The notes below the pieces were generated by a model. It was not told where the DNA came from and did not search any database. It saw only the letters and a list, made by a program, of their open reading frames with translations. Shown here one piece after another: positions 36,124 to 44,254 of a stretch of DNA of 64,000 nucleotides. Location: the NCBI GenBank assembly GCA_033852115.1, contig JAWSVE010000009.1:1-64000 (forward strand). Direction: 5' to 3'. The stretch's first letter is position 1; every line of letters begins with the position of its first letter. The stretch is from JAWSVE01 sp033852115 (GTDB lineage Bacteria > Pseudomonadota > Gammaproteobacteria > Pseudomonadales > Cellvibrionaceae). Both the position numbers and the translations under genes were made by a program.

Positions 36124-36358
36124 ACATCCCTGCCTAAAGAACCTACTGTCCTATATAAGCATAGACGGCTTTATATGAACCTGTAGTCAACGACCACTCT
36201 ATTGGCAGATCAACTTTATCCATTAAAACAAAAGGTTAGGAAGACTCGATTTGCAAGGTTGTTCACACTCGCTACAGGTCACGCCGAAGTCCCTAGGTAG
36301 TGCTTTGATTACGGTTAGCAAAGTCACGAGATTCAGCATCAACTAAAATGCCACACAT

Positions 36359-36388
36359 AAAAAAGGCCGCTACATCTCTGTAGCGGCC
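36359..36388 (-). terminator. strong intrinsic terminator after the 41-residue gene
   Basis: A perfect 10-bp stem GGCCGCTACA/TGTAGCGGCC with loop GAGA on the minus strand, followed by six Ts. It lies 12 bases past the stop of the small gene at 36400 and isolates it from the chemoreceptor. Confidence 0.9.
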
Positions 36389-36399
36389 AACAAGGTTGG

Positions 36400-36525
36400 T
36401 TAAGCCCTGTACCAGCGACCTTTTTGCATCCTAAGAAGCTCCGGGAAGCTTCTCAAAGGATCTGATTGTCTCCGACGCACGGCCATCTGAAAAGCTAGCC
36501 CTACAACGGAGTTACGAATATTCAT
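36400..36525 (-). CDS. small protein of 41 residues, unknown function
   Basis: A short gene that length-based gene finding would miss. The ATG at 36525 is preceded by AAAGG at a normal distance, and the stop codon is followed after 12 bases by a perfect intrinsic terminator. The product begins with MNIRNSVVGLAFQMA, continues with RRRQSDPLRSFPELLRMQ and ends in KGRWYRA. It is strongly basic with a short hydrophobic N-terminal segment, so it could bind a membrane, nucleic acid or RNA polymerase. I do not recognise it. Part of the coding DNA (36428-36461) is also a two-step inverted repeat, so a structured RNA on this strand is the alternative. Confidence 0.62.
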   Translation of the reverse strand: MNIRNSVVGLAFQMAVRRRQSDPLRSFPELLRMQKGRWYRA

Positions 36526-37035
36526 TAAATACCTTTAAGCGTCTTTTCGAGCTCTAACGGCTTAACAACACTGTGTAAATAGCGCTACCTATCAATAGCT
36601 TCATCGTATTTCACCCAACTCAGGGCTAGCCATGATTACATTTCGGTCTACAGTGAGTGTAATTTTCTACTGCGTAAACGGTTGGCAACACGCTACTTAA
36701 GATAAAAACCACAGATCCACATTTATAATGTAATGAGTGAATTTTTCTCGTCAATCAATATAAAGTGATTTAATACTAACTGAAATTTTCACGAGCCAAT
36801 CAATTAACCAATAGATAAACAGACTTGCACTAAGGCGCTATGCTTCCGCGTTATTATTATACGACTACACTCTATATTTGAGCGTCAGAATAGCTAAGCG
36901 TGGTTGGTATCGCAGCACAATATATTATCAATATTATTATTCTAATCGTTCTTGATCTTTCTAGGTTTTCTATATGCCGAATTCAACTTCTCTGAATCAA
37001 CGTAAACTCTTCAATCTTTTAAACTTGGTGTTGAT
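36526..37035. promoter_or_regulatory. gene-free region upstream of the 41-residue gene
   Basis: About 510 AT-rich bases with no supported gene between the small gene and the hydrolase terminator. A promoter for the small gene should lie at its left side, but no clear -35/-10 pair could be assigned. Confidence 0.3.
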
Positions 37036-37062
37036 AAACCTCGGCCATTAGGCCGAGGTTTT
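37036..37062 (-). terminator. terminator after first secreted hydrolase
   Basis: AAACCTCGGCC pairs with GGCCGAGGTTT around ATTA, 25 bases beyond the hydrolase stop. The T-run is short on the minus strand. Confidence 0.75.
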
Positions 37063-37086
37063 CAAGTACCGAAATACTCGACGTGA

Positions 37087-37782
37087 TTAGTCAACTAACC
37101 AACGGTTGATGTACTCACGTTGGAAACGACCAGGATCACCACCAGTACCAGAGTTTGGTGCAAAGTGACTACCTGAACCAGATTCTTGAGTGTAACGACC
37201 GCTAGGAGAGTTCGCACGGCAGTTAGAAGCATTGAATGGATACGCAGGTGCCAAAGTATCACCACTAGTGAAGATACATACAACGTCAGTACCAGATGAT
37301 ACTGGTCCGTCAATGCGCACGGTGTAAACAGTGTCTGGTTGAACTGCGATTACACAGTCAGCGCCAGCACGACGTGCAGCGTTGAAAGAACCGCCACCAC
37401 CTTGTGAGTGACCAGAAGTACACACTTTAGGATTTGAGGCAGCTTCAGAGCGACGTTTTGCTTGTTCAATGACACTTGCTACATCGCGACCTGAACCAGA
37501 TTGGCTAGTGCTCGCCGCAGCAACGATGATGCATTGCTCTGCAGCAGCTTCTAACATGCCGTCGTAAGAACCGATAGTTCCACCAGTACCGTTACCCCAA
37601 CCCATGATGTTAAGGTTGCTTTGGCCGCGTGGGATGAACAAGGTTCCGCCAGATACGCGTACTTCGTCAATGGTGCCACAACCGGTACTACCACCGCCGC
37701 CACCGCTAGCTAGCGCAGCGCCAGACATTACAACACCAGATAATACTAGAGCAGACGCAGCTGCTAATTTTACTAATTTCAT
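37087..37782 (-). CDS. secreted alpha/beta hydrolase, polyesterase/dienelactone-hydrolase-like (copy 1)
   Basis: A 231-residue exported protein. The signal peptide ends at ALA-S near residue 25 and is followed by a run of glycines. The catalytic triad is Ser126 in GHSQG, Asp175 in SGDTLAP and His206 in GSHFAPNSG. The GHSQGGGGS nucleophile elbow and the DTLAP and SHFAPNS segments resemble the GWSMGGGGS, DSIAP and SHSCANS segments of PETase-type polyesterases. Six cysteines in the mature part suggest three disulfides. AGAGGTCA is the ribosome binding site. A close paralogue lies at 39654. The ester substrate is not known. Confidence 0.82.
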   Translation of the reverse strand: MKLVKLAAASALVLSGVVMSGAALASGGGGGSTGCGTIDEVRVSGGTLFIPRGQSNLNIMGWGNGTGGTIGSYDGMLEAAAEQCIIVAAASTSQSGSGRDVASVIEQAKRRSEAASNPKVCTSGHSQGGGGSFNAARRAGADCVIAVQPDTVYTVRIDGPVSSGTDVVCIFTSGDTLAPAYPFNASNCRANSPSGRYTQESGSGSHFAPNSGTGGDPGRFQREYINRWLVD

Positions 37783-38010
37783 AAGTGACCTCTATTGTTA
37801 TCCTTATTTATTGTATTGATTTAAACCAACAACACTTTTGTAGCGCCGCCTTACTTATTAGCTAGTGGAAGCGTTCACAAAAGGTGGAAGGATTCTAGGG
37901 GGCGACCTTATTGGACGGCTATTACAACAGCGACCAGTTTTGAACCACTAATGACGATTGGGTATCAACATGGTGCACTTGTGCCAATATGTACAAATCT
38001 AAAACTTATA
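37783..38010 (-). promoter_or_regulatory. conserved upstream block of hydrolase copy 1
   Basis: Matches the region upstream of copy 2 in patches, in the same order: TGACCTCTATT at the ribosome binding site, ACAAAAGGTGGAA-GATTCTA, CGGCTATTACAA, CCAGTTTTGA, GTATCAA and TACAAAT. The patchy conservation suggests shared promoter and operator sites rather than coding sequence. Beyond it, to 38449, AT-rich DNA holds no recognised feature. Confidence 0.6.
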
Positions 38011-38449
38011 TCGAAATTTCTGTTTACAATTAAAAACAATGACGACGTTTCGATCGCTTTATTAAAAAAATAGTTGTTCGCAACCCTTAACATTTTTCTT
38101 TTAATTATTTACCTCGATTATTTGCATCTTTTAGCACTTTTAAAAAATTAGGTTTACGCTGTAAACGAATTTCGATTTTCAACTGACCAAATTTTTATTA
38201 ATTGTTATGCATTAATGACACTTATCACAACCTTTTTAGCTGGCATAGAAACTCATAAGAAAATAAATATTTTCCAGTATCATAACCCACTAAAATCAAG
38301 TTCTATCAATTGCAACCAAGCATTCAACACAAACAATAAGTCGCGTTGACAACGAAAATAAAAATCTAGAAATGTTTTCTACCTTTAATGTGCGAAAAAA
38401 AGCCCTGTTGTATTGATACCGCCGCGTTAGGAAAACGACTAATTTCCAT

Positions 38450-38482
38450 AAAAAAACCGCCACACTCAAGTGCAGCGGTTTT
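38450..38482 (-). terminator. terminator after FKBP gene
   Basis: On the minus strand AACCGC plus GCACT pair with AGTG plus GCGGTT (a small internal loop), followed by seven Ts. It lies about 75 bases past the FKBP stop. Confidence 0.8.
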
Positions 38483-38555
38483 CGTCAATAAGAGTGAAAT
38501 CAAGTTAACGCTGAGGTACCCGTCATCGCCCAATACATTTTGGCATGTTCACCCG

Positions 38556-39305
38556 CTAGGACATCTTTTCGATTTCAACAAGCTCAACTTCAAAAATCAA
38601 AACCGCCTGAGGCTCAACGTAGTCGCCAGAGCCCTCTTCTCCATAAGCCAGATCCGCGGGAATATAGATTTCAAACTTATCCCCTTCTGACATTAATTGG
38701 ATGGCTTCTGCCCAACCGGGAATGAGCTTTCTCACTTTACTACTGAATAGCTCATTTCGATCATAAGTACTATCGAACTTGGTTCCATCAACCAGTGTCG
38801 CTCGATAATGCACATTGACAATATCTTCAGGGGTTGGTTTATAACCGCCGTCCCCACGGTGAATGACTTTGTACTGCAAACCACTTTCCGTCACGATCAC
38901 GCCGTCTTTCTTAACGTTTTTCGCCAGAAATGCTGCACCTTCCTTTTTATTTTTCTTACTTGCAATAGCCCGTTCAGCAGCCTTTTTCTTCTCTCGCGCT
39001 GCTTGATGCTCAGAAACCGTTGCCATCACCTCATCGGGAGACATCTTTGCCTCGCCAGCAATTGCATCGCGTAGCGCACTGGCTAAAACATCAATATTCA
39101 AGTTGATGTCCGCTTTCTTAAAGTTTTCTCCAAGCTGGACACCATAGGCATAACTAAAGCGATCATCGAGAGTTTGGAGGCCATGAGCCGATTCTTCAGC
39201 CCCCTTAGGCTCTCCAATGCTCTCAGAGTGGGCTTTATCACTATAGGCACCAACACATGCTGTACTTAACATAACTGTCGCCAAGACAGATACATACTTC
39301 TTCAT
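38556..39305 (-). CDS. FKBP-type peptidyl-prolyl cis-trans isomerase, exported
   Basis: A 249-residue exported isomerase. The start at 39305 (MKKYVSVLA) is preferred because GAGAGG lies eight bases upstream. The signal segment ends LSTACVG, which could be a weak lipobox. An FKBP N-terminal dimerisation domain (FSYAYGVQLGENFKKADINLNIDVL) is followed by a charged helix and the C-terminal FKBP domain (VNVHYRATLVDGTKFDST, PGWAEAIQLM, IPADLAYGEEGSGDYV, LIFEVELVEI), as in FkpA/Mip. It assists folding of envelope proteins. It lies between the two paralogous secreted hydrolases, each with its own terminator. Confidence 0.9.
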   Translation of the reverse strand: MKKYVSVLATVMLSTACVGAYSDKAHSESIGEPKGAEESAHGLQTLDDRFSYAYGVQLGENFKKADINLNIDVLASALRDAIAGEAKMSPDEVMATVSEHQAAREKKKAAERAIASKKNKKEGAAFLAKNVKKDGVIVTESGLQYKVIHRGDGGYKPTPEDIVNVHYRATLVDGTKFDSTYDRNELFSSKVRKLIPGWAEAIQLMSEGDKFEIYIPADLAYGEEGSGDYVEPQAVLIFEVELVEIEKMS

Positions 39306-39596
39306 ATCACATCCTCTCTGCAATCCAATCGAGCCAATCTATACAATTATTGTTATAAAAGGAGCTTCGACTTTTACTATGCCTTAGGGCTAAATTCAAA
39401 AGTAGCGTTAACTCTCCAAGGGCTTTTATAAATATTGTGAAGTTTGTGTAGGATTCCAACGAACGTAATAAGTTGCAATTCACGTCCATTATCCAAGCCG
39501 AGGTAATCGTAGATGACTCTTTTTGGTATTTTTATATGATTTGGCCATCTTGCCGAAAACAAACCCAACAACTGTAAAACCTAAATCTATAAAGAC

Positions 39597-39629
39597 AAAA
39601 AACCCCAACCCAGTAGGTTGAGGTTTTTT
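39597..39629. terminator. bidirectional terminator after second secreted hydrolase
   Basis: AACCCCAACC pairs with GGTTGAGGTT (one mismatch) around CAGTA, with T-runs on both strands. It lies 25 bases beyond the hydrolase stop. The stretch 39324-39596 holds no supported gene. Confidence 0.85.
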
Positions 39630-39653
39630 CTAGAACGCTAGATCAGCGGACGA

Positions 39654-40367
39654 TTAACGCATCCAAAGATCGATGTACTCGCGTTGGATTTCACCTGGAT
39701 CACCACCAGTACCTGAGTTTGGCGCAAAGTGAGTACCAGACCCCATTTCCATAGTGTAACGACCACGTGGAGAGTTATCTTCACAGTTGCTGTCGTTGAA
39801 TGGGTAAGCTGGCGCTAGAGTATCACCAGAAGTGAAAATACATACTACATCGGTGTCGCTGGCAACAGGGCGATAGATAGAAACCGTGTAAACAGTATCT
39901 GGTTGAACCGCGATGATGCAGTCAGCACCTAGACGGTTTGCAGCGTTGAAAGAACCACCGCCACCTTGAGAGTGACCAGAAGTACAGATTTTTGGATTTG
40001 ATCCCACGATGTTCGCGTAACGACTGCGTGCTTCGTTAACCGCTTCTTCAACGTCTGCACCACTACCTGACTGGCTAGTCTCTGCAGCAGCAACTAATAC
40101 GCAGTGCTCTGCAGCTGCTTCTAGCATGCCATCGTATGAACCAACAGTACCGCCAGTTCCGTTACCCCAGCCTAGGATGTTGTAGGTGCCTGGGCCGCCG
40201 CTTGGTACGAAAAATGTAGTATCAGAACCGAAAGGGGACACTTCGGTAACACTACAGTTGCTGCTGCCGCCACCGCCACCGCTGGCTAAAGCGCCTGCAG
40301 ATAATGCAACACCAGAAACAACAACGGCAGAGGTTACTGCCAATTTTGCAAATTTAGCTACGTTCAT
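39654..40367 (-). CDS. secreted alpha/beta hydrolase, polyesterase/dienelactone-hydrolase-like (copy 2)
   Basis: A 237-residue paralogue of the gene at 37087, with long identical stretches (GWGNGTGGT-GSYDGMLEAAAE, CTSGHSQGGGGSFNAA, IAVQPDTVYTV, VVCIFTSGDTLAPAYPFN). Triad: Ser133, Asp182, His213. The signal peptide ends at ALA-S near residue 29, and the same six cysteines are kept. The N-terminal 50 residues and the region before the nucleophile vary most, which may reflect different substrates or surface attachment. AGAGGTCA precedes the ATG. The upstream DNA is also similar to that of copy 1. The substrate is unknown. Confidence 0.83.
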   Translation of the reverse strand: MNVAKFAKLAVTSAVVVSGVALSAGALASGGGGGSSNCSVTEVSPFGSDTTFFVPSGGPGTYNILGWGNGTGGTVGSYDGMLEAAAEHCVLVAAAETSQSGSGADVEEAVNEARSRYANIVGSNPKICTSGHSQGGGGSFNAANRLGADCIIAVQPDTVYTVSIYRPVASDTDVVCIFTSGDTLAPAYPFNDSNCEDNSPRGRYTMEMGSGTHFAPNSGTGGDPGEIQREYIDLWMR

Positions 40368-41106
40368 ATATGACCTCTATTTTATCGTTATATATTATTG
40401 ATTTTAACCAACCACCTTCCGACAGCCCTATATTTATTATGTGAGGACTGTTAACAAAAGGTGGAACGATTCTATGGATCAGAATTTAAGCCGGCTATTA
40501 CAAGATCAACCAGTTTTGATTTGGGGGGGTATGTTTGGTATCAAAACCACACATTAGTGCCAGTTTATACAAATATGAAATTCATAATGGATGCCGAATC
40601 CAGCGTAAAAAATCATATCAAATATTCACTGCATGCTAACAAGATAAAAAATTGTGACTCGCGCCATGTTTTCTCGCGGCGCAACATTACCGAATTACGA
40701 AATCATTTCTCCCAACTAATTACGCCAGTTTTCTTTCGGTTCAATCGGTACATTTATGATTGTTTTAATAAACTTGAAGCCCCTCTTGTTAGATAGAAAA
40801 CATTTATTTTCCATGTTCTCTCGCCGATTTGGTCATTCTCACGATATCAGTCAATGAAATTGCAGGAATGTGGTTTTCCTGCCGCTTTATGAGAGCCAAA
40901 CGAATACTACGCGTCAACAAGGCCATTATCGGTGCCTCTTGTTCTGATAGGATATGACAGTAGAACCGCTATAGATAGGCAAGGAGACTTAACTAAAACA
41001 TCCGAACTTGTCACCATCAGGGGGAACGAAGGGTCTTAATCTGGCACACATCCCCTCTGAGTCATTTTCACTCTTAACTACAGCCTTGTTGTAAAGCATC
41101 AGCCAT
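40368..41106 (-). promoter_or_regulatory. conserved upstream block of hydrolase copy 2 and following gene-free DNA
   Basis: Positions 40368-40590 carry the same ordered patches as the region upstream of copy 1 (TGACCTCTATT, ACAAAAGGTGGAA-GATTCTA, CGGCTATTACAA, CCAGTTTTGA, GGTATCAA, TACAAATATGAAA). From there to 41106 no gene or element was recognised; a short open frame at 40461-40796 has no ribosome binding site and crosses the conserved patches. Confidence 0.55.
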
Positions 41107-41724
41107 ATGAGTACCCCGCCACTCAAAGAGAAATTTATCCCCCTTTACAGTATCGGATATGCCACAAAGCCTATTGACCTTTTTATAACCCAATTGAAAG
41201 CCCTTAACATTGACGTTATGGTCGATATCCGTTCCGTACCATTCAGTAAAGTGTTTCATGACTACCATCAGGGCAACTTAAAACTCACTTTAAAACGCCA
41301 TAGCATCGCTTATGTTTACCTTGGTGAAGAGTTGGGACCTCGCACCAAGGACCTAGCACACTACAACGACGCAGGGCAGGTCCAATTCAAGCGCTTAATG
41401 ACATCTACGCTATTTAAAGCGGGACTAAAGCGGCTGTTCAGAGGCTTAGATAAAGGTTTCTCCATCGCACTATGTTGCGCGGAGAAAGACGCCGCTACCT
41501 GTCACCGAAGCCTGTTAGTTGGGAAAGCACTGCGCTCACAGTACGGTATCGACCTACAGCATATTGACCATAAGGGTACTATCGAATTTCAGACTCAACT
41601 CGAGCGACGCCTGCTAGCCCTGACCAATACGCCTGTCGATATGATCACTAGCGAGGACGAAGCAACGGAAATCGCCTACCAACGTCAATGTGAGGCCTAT
41701 GCCTACAGACGCCCCGGTCGCTAG
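41107..41724 (+). CDS. DUF488 domain-containing protein
   Basis: A 205-residue DUF488 protein. The family landmarks SIGYATKP, VDIRSVPFSK, YLGEELG and LCCAEKDAATCHRSLLVGKAL are all present; the conserved cysteines near C-C-A-E and CHR are typical. The function of the family is unknown; a nucleic-acid or redox role has been proposed on the basis of the Cys/His pattern. It has no signal peptide. No good ribosome binding site was seen before the ATG, and the gene stands alone before the envelope cluster. Confidence 0.85.
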   Translation: MSTPPLKEKFIPLYSIGYATKPIDLFITQLKALNIDVMVDIRSVPFSKVFHDYHQGNLKLTLKRHSIAYVYLGEELGPRTKDLAHYNDAGQVQFKRLMTSTLFKAGLKRLFRGLDKGFSIALCCAEKDAATCHRSLLVGKALRSQYGIDLQHIDHKGTIEFQTQLERRLLALTNTPVDMITSEDEATEIAYQRQCEAYAYRRPGR

Positions 41725-41865
41725 ACACTATAAAATGAGAGCTAGCTCCAGCTTTGATCATTCAAAAGTGGGCTAAATCACAGAATTCGCTTTCGCGGCC
41801 TAACCAGGAAAAGCTCCTCCTTTATACTGATTAATCAGCGATTGAATACTTCAAGGGCCTGATCC

Positions 41866-42666
41866 ATGGTTCGCCACAACAAAATTCCCACACCAGCGCG
41901 ACGGCTAGATATCGCCGCGCTACTGATACTGACGTCGTTATTGTTCTTCACCAAACTGGCCTATGCCGAACCGGAGGAGCAAGCCTCTCAAACTCTCACG
42001 GTGATTGATCCCTATGCCGAAGTGCGAACAGGCCCAGGGAGAGGCTATCCCGTGTTCTACGCGGTAGAACAAGGCGAAAAAATTAAAGTGCTAACACAAC
42101 GCCCCGGCTGGTTTGAGGTTCGTACGGCAAACGGCAATCGAGGCTGGACCAGCACAGCGGAACTATCACGGACTATGCAAGCCTCCGGTGAGCCCGCTGA
42201 CCTACCTTCTGTAAGCTATGGCGATTACCTTCAACGAAGCTGGCGAGCGGGACTAAAAGCAGGCCAGTTTATTGATGGTGAGCTCGATAGTGTCGAAACC
42301 TTCAGTGCTATCGTCGGCTACCGTATTCTTAGTTGGCTCGAGGCTGAGATCGAAGTTGGCAAGTTTTACGGTCAAGATATTCGTGGCAGCCTCTACGGTG
42401 CCAACGCACTTATTGAACCATTTAGTCAGTGGCAAGTATCTCCGTTTATCTCCGTGGGCACCGGCATTATGGACATTAGTTCACAGCCAAAGCTGGCGCC
42501 ATTAACTATCGACGAATCAGGCTACAACACCTATAGCCTGGGCGCCCATTATTATGTTGGGCGAAATTTTCTCGTCAAAGGCGAGTACCGCTGGTTCGTA
42601 ATTGATACCGATTTTGATACAGAACGAGTAGACGCATGGACAATTGGATTCAACGCATTTTTCTAG
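41866..42666 (+). CDS. SH3-domain outer-membrane beta-barrel protein
   Basis: A 266-residue exported protein. The signal peptide ends at AYA-E (about residue 34). A bacterial SH3 domain follows (about 42-100: DPYAEVRTGPGRGYPVFYAVEQGE, then GWFEVRTANGNRGWTS), which commonly binds peptidoglycan. The C-terminal 150 residues form alternating amphipathic strands with a final FNAFF, as expected for an outer-membrane barrel. The fusion could tie the outer membrane to the wall. AAGGG supports the start. Its stop overlaps the next barrel gene by 31 bases, so they are translationally coupled. It opens the envelope-machine cluster. Confidence 0.78.
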   Translation: MVRHNKIPTPARRLDIAALLILTSLLFFTKLAYAEPEEQASQTLTVIDPYAEVRTGPGRGYPVFYAVEQGEKIKVLTQRPGWFEVRTANGNRGWTSTAELSRTMQASGEPADLPSVSYGDYLQRSWRAGLKAGQFIDGELDSVETFSAIVGYRILSWLEAEIEVGKFYGQDIRGSLYGANALIEPFSQWQVSPFISVGTGIMDISSQPKLAPLTIDESGYNTYSLGAHYYVGRNFLVKGEYRWFVIDTDFDTERVDAWTIGFNAFF

Positions 42667-43241
42667 GTAGCGCACTGCTTGGATTACCGCTAACGGTATG
42701 CGCCCAAGAAGAAGAGACACATTCGGGTAGTTCCATCGACATTGAGCGGGAAGTCTTCGAGCTGGGCGCTTTCGTTGGTATTATTAATATTGGTGATTTT
42801 AGTAGTGAACTGGCTTACGGTATTACGGGCGAATTTCAAGCCAGCGAAGACTTCTTTTTGCAATATAACTTTTTACAGACAGATGTTGACTTGTCGTCGT
42901 TTGAACTAAGCCAAACGCCATATTTTACGGGCGATGACCGTACGTATCGTCATTATGACTTACTGGTGGGCTATAAAGTCTTTCACGGCGAAATGTATCC
43001 CAGTAAAGGGAAAGCCAATTTATCTTCACTTTATATTGTCGGTGGTGTAGGTGACACACAATTCGGCGACGAAGAACGTTTCACCTACACATTGGGTGTG
43101 GGTTATCAAATCGCGCTTTCCCGCAATTACAAGTTCCGTGCTGACTATCGTCATTACTTCTATGATTCGAGCATTATCCAGACCGAAGAAAAAACGCGAC
43201 AAAGTGGATTCTTTTCCGTTGGGCTTAATTACTTATTTTAA
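42636..43241 (+). CDS. outer-membrane beta-barrel protein
   Basis: A 201-residue exported protein that starts inside the upstream gene. A signal peptide (IFLGSALLGLPLTVCAQ) leads to a barrel of about 170 residues with alternating strands (FELGAFVGIINIGDFSSELAYGI..., SGFFSVGLNYLF) ending in Phe. The sequence is similar to the divergent barrel at 43282: both share FELGA-x-G-V/I, a DF-S/G-SE turn, and an R-x-Y/H region before the last strands. Three barrel genes beside an ExbB/ExbD/TonB-like set recall the GltA, GltB and GltH barrels of Myxococcus gliding complexes. Confidence 0.78.
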   Translation: MDNWIQRIFLGSALLGLPLTVCAQEEETHSGSSIDIEREVFELGAFVGIINIGDFSSELAYGITGEFQASEDFFLQYNFLQTDVDLSSFELSQTPYFTGDDRTYRHYDLLVGYKVFHGEMYPSKGKANLSSLYIVGGVGDTQFGDEERFTYTLGVGYQIALSRNYKFRADYRHYFYDSSIIQTEEKTRQSGFFSVGLNYLF

Positions 43242-43281
43242 AAAATAAAGTAGCCCACTGGCGAATACACCTAAGAAAAAA

Positions 43282-43914
43282 CTAGAACAAGGCATTAACC
43301 CCAATTTTAAATTCGGTGTTAAGCGTTTGTTTATCGTCTCCGATAAAGTCTCGTTTAAACAGATGTTCACGGAAGTCGATACTGCCGGTCAGCCAGTCGG
43401 TTAACACCACGCGATAGCTAAGACCGAATGCTAAGCCCCATGAATCATTAGCAGCAAAGTTAACATGGTCTGGCCCCGCCAAGACATAGAGGCCTGTTTG
43501 ATACTTCTTTTTTGCGCCAAAGAATGACCTTCCTGGGAATAACTTAAACCCTCCCAAGACACCATAATATTCAAAATCTCTGTCCGCTGAAGCAAGGAAT
43601 CCTGGGTCACCTTCAAATGATGCTTTGTCAATGGATGCTTTCCCATAATTTGCCAACAACATCCAACGTTCATTGAGATGGTAGGCAAATTCAAGCCCCA
43701 GCACAGCCTCGCTACCAAAGTCTTCAACTGACAACACACCAGTATATGCCCCCAGCTCAAACCGTTCCGTATCTATCGCGGCAACGTCAGCCGCCGTTGT
43801 CTGGTCATCCGGTTCTATTATTCTTACAGTATTTTGGGCCAACACTCGGCTAGGAACCAACAACACAAGCAAACTGCAGACGCAGAGGAATTTAATACCA
43901 CGTGCATTCATCAT
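43282..43914 (-). CDS. outer-membrane beta-barrel protein, divergent
   Basis: A 210-residue exported barrel. The start at 43914 (MMNARGIKF) is chosen over the longer open frame (to 44007) because GAGAAG lies five bases upstream and the signal peptide (FLCVCSLLVLLVPSRVLAQ) begins there. The mature part (RFELGAYTGVLSVEDFGSEAVLGLEFAYH..., FKIGVNALF) is related to the barrel at 42636 and ends in Phe. It converges on the 42636 gene and is divergent from the TPR operon. The three barrels flank the operon and may belong to the same complex. Confidence 0.75.
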   Translation of the reverse strand: MMNARGIKFLCVCSLLVLLVPSRVLAQNTVRIIEPDDQTTAADVAAIDTERFELGAYTGVLSVEDFGSEAVLGLEFAYHLNERWMLLANYGKASIDKASFEGDPGFLASADRDFEYYGVLGGFKLFPGRSFFGAKKKYQTGLYVLAGPDHVNFAANDSWGLAFGLSYRVVLTDWLTGSIDFREHLFKRDFIGDDKQTLNTEFKIGVNALF

Positions 43915-44007
43915 AATGACTTCTCTTTCAACCTTGTCAAATCTTCTCTTCACTATTAAACAACTATACAACGCATCGGAAAGCACGTCCGGTTGCAGCG
44001 ACAACAA

Positions 44008-44254
44008 ACAGTGTGACAGCAGTCACAGGAAATAACGCCAAAACAATTGTCGCGAATTTCAATATAACCTTTTGTTTGCACCGATAGATTGGCGTCACTG
44101 ACGCTGTCTCACTATCGAAGGTTTTATGATTTTTATGCGCTAGTGCATTCTCAGATTGTGAATTGGCGCTAATCGTTATTTATAAACTCACTTATAGTTA
44201 TCTACGAATAACGCTTCTGGGACTCCGGAAAATTGCTACGAGAACAAAAAAACC
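44008..44254 (+). promoter_or_regulatory. divergent promoter region of the TPR/Exb operon
   Basis: About 250 bases without a gene between the divergent barrel and the first operon gene. No specific promoter element could be assigned. Confidence 0.35.

Noticed and set aside
36359..36525. Known riboswitch or 6S/CsrB-type RNA
   Set aside because: The sequence was compared by eye with c-di-GMP, glycine, cobalamin, fluoride and TPP motifs and with 6S RNA; none fits, and the coding reading explains it better.
39307..39571. Two short minus-strand frames upstream of the FKBP gene
   Set aside because: No ribosome binding site and composition of untranslated AT-rich DNA.
40461..40796. Open frame of 111 codons upstream of hydrolase copy 2
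   Set aside because: No ribosome binding site; it crosses the blocks shared with copy 1, where the frame is not kept.
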